From: Bacteroidota bacterium
GTDB taxonomy: Bacteria > Bacteroidota > Bacteroidia > Chitinophagales > Chitinophagaceae
DNA length: 64,000 bases
Direction: 5' to 3'
Assembly: GCA_016868815.1 (NCBI GenBank)
Contig: VGFQ01000010.1
Coordinates: 20,801 to 84,800, forward strand
The position numbers and the translations under genes are program-made. Under the pieces are notes generated by a model, which was not told the origin of the DNA, ran no database searches, and saw only the letters and a program-made list of their open reading frames with translations. The first letter of the stretch is position 1. Each line of letters opens with the position of its first letter. Below are positions 63,467 to 64,000 of the stretch, piece after piece.

Positions 63467-64000
63467 ATGCTATTTCCTGAACTGTCTGTTCGCAAAGGGG
63501 TGATTCGAAACCTTGCTTCACAGCTGTTTACAAGGCTTTTTTCTAACATCGGCGTGCGGTTGTTGCAAGTGCCCATCTTGCTCCAGGTCCTCGGTGGGGA
63601 TGCCTATGGGCGTTGGCTGCTGCTCTCCACCGTGCCTGCCTGGCTGACATTGTCGCATCTGGGATTTGGCACCGTTGCTGGTAATGAGATTCTAATATCT
63701 GTCTCTTCCGGCGATGAGAAGAAAGCCAACACCCTGTATGCCACTTCCTGGAAGATGGCCCTGCTATGCTCAATGATCTTGATTCCCCTGGTAGTGGCTG
63801 CAACTGCAGGATTACCCATAGAGGATTGGATTGGCATGGGCTCCGGGAAAGCATGGGAGGTCCGTGTCAGCTTGTGCTGCCTCTGTCTTTCTGTGGTCAT
63901 CTCTTTGTTTACAGATATTTTTTCCATGCGGCTAAGGGCAGGTCGACGCTCAGACACAGCCTCCTATTTGCTGGGATTCCAGTTATGGATGGAATTATTT
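63467..64000 (+). CDS. Flippase-like polysaccharide transport protein (Wzx-type), C-terminus beyond the window
   Basis: At least 178 codons, open to the right edge, from an ATG at 63467. The sequence starts LFPELSVRKGVIRNLASQLFTRLFSNIGVRLLQVPILLQVLGGDAYGRW-like, typical of MATE-like Wzx oligosaccharide flippases. Hydrophobic helices alternate with short loops (WLLLSTVPAWLTLSHLGFG, MALLCSMILIPLVVAATAG, SLCCLCLSVVISLFTDIF). Its place after wza and wzc fits an exopolysaccharide locus. Confidence is limited by truncation. Confidence 0.8.
   Translation, partial: MLFPELSVRKGVIRNLASQLFTRLFSNIGVRLLQVPILLQVLGGDAYGRWLLLSTVPAWLTLSHLGFGTVAGNEILISVSSGDEKKANTLYATSWKMALLCSMILIPLVVAATAGLPIEDWIGMGSGKAWEVRVSLCCLCLSVVISLFTDIFSMRLRAGRRSDTASYLLGFQLWMELF

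Noticed and set aside
1..64000. CRISPR arrays, tRNA or rRNA genes, prophage
   Set aside because: Read by eye across the window; no regular repeat-spacer array, no tRNA-like cloverleaf segments and no phage genes were found. A tRNA scan program was not run.

Overview
The window looks like a chromosome segment of a Bacteroidota bacterium, most likely Chitinophagaceae or a close relative. This rests on gene content and signals. It has a PorW/SprE type IX secretion (T9SS) gene, a giant PKD-repeat surface protein with a gliding-motility-type C-terminal domain, a type II DAHP synthase/chorismate mutase fusion, and repeated Bacteroidota-type promoter boxes (TAnnTTTG, best case TTTG-N20-TACCTTTG before fbaA). 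Genes are moderately GC-rich and densely packed, often with 1-4 nt start/stop overlaps. I see no tRNA, rRNA, CRISPR array, prophage or integrated plasmid.

Layout. 0-7 kb: a penicillin-binding protein 1A gene (cut by the left edge) and porW on the minus strand; divergently, a small membrane protein, a bactofilin, two small AtpZ/AtpI-like membrane proteins and a SprT-like metalloprotein. 7-13.3 kb: a GNAT acetyltransferase and a Gfo/Idh/MocA oxidoreductase (minus), smc, then about 1 kb without a recognisable gene but with inverted repeats and a strong terminator. 13.3-20 kb: a fumarylacetoacetase-family hydrolase and GH29 fucosidase pair, a GH20 hexosaminidase lipoprotein, and a two-subunit molybdenum hydroxylase. 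20-29.7 kb: housekeeping genes (mtaB, plsC, priA, an RluD-type pseudouridine synthase, lipB, a PLP deaminase, a nucleotidyltransferase). 29.8-33.7 kb: an ECF-type sigma factor with a membrane serine protease that carries an anti-sigma-like N-terminus, a tiny lipoprotein, and a DEAD-box helicase.

33.7-42.2 kb is one long aromatic amino acid operon: pheA, aminotransferase, tyrA, DAHP synthase/chorismate mutase, a Y1 transposase-like gene, aroB, aroA, aroC and a DUF952 gene. Ahead of it lies what looks like a complete ribosome-mediated attenuator: a 26-codon leader peptide with seven Tyr/Phe codons in a ten-codon stretch, an antiterminator and a terminator that share sequence, and pheA beginning 12 nt past the T-run. 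I consider this the most notable feature of the window.

42-49.3 kb: the giant T9SS-type surface protein, an M42 aminopeptidase and a small lipoprotein (all minus). 49.3-59.7 kb: a LuxE-like protein, xylB-xylA-nagB-like sugar genes, two Gfo/Idh/MocA oxidoreductases, a formylglycine-generating-enzyme lipoprotein, fbaA and a sugar isomerase-like lipoprotein. 59.7-64 kb: an AT-rich spacer and the start of an exopolysaccharide locus (Wza-like, Wzc-like, flippase cut by the right edge). All functional assignments come from reading motifs and from family knowledge; no database search was run.
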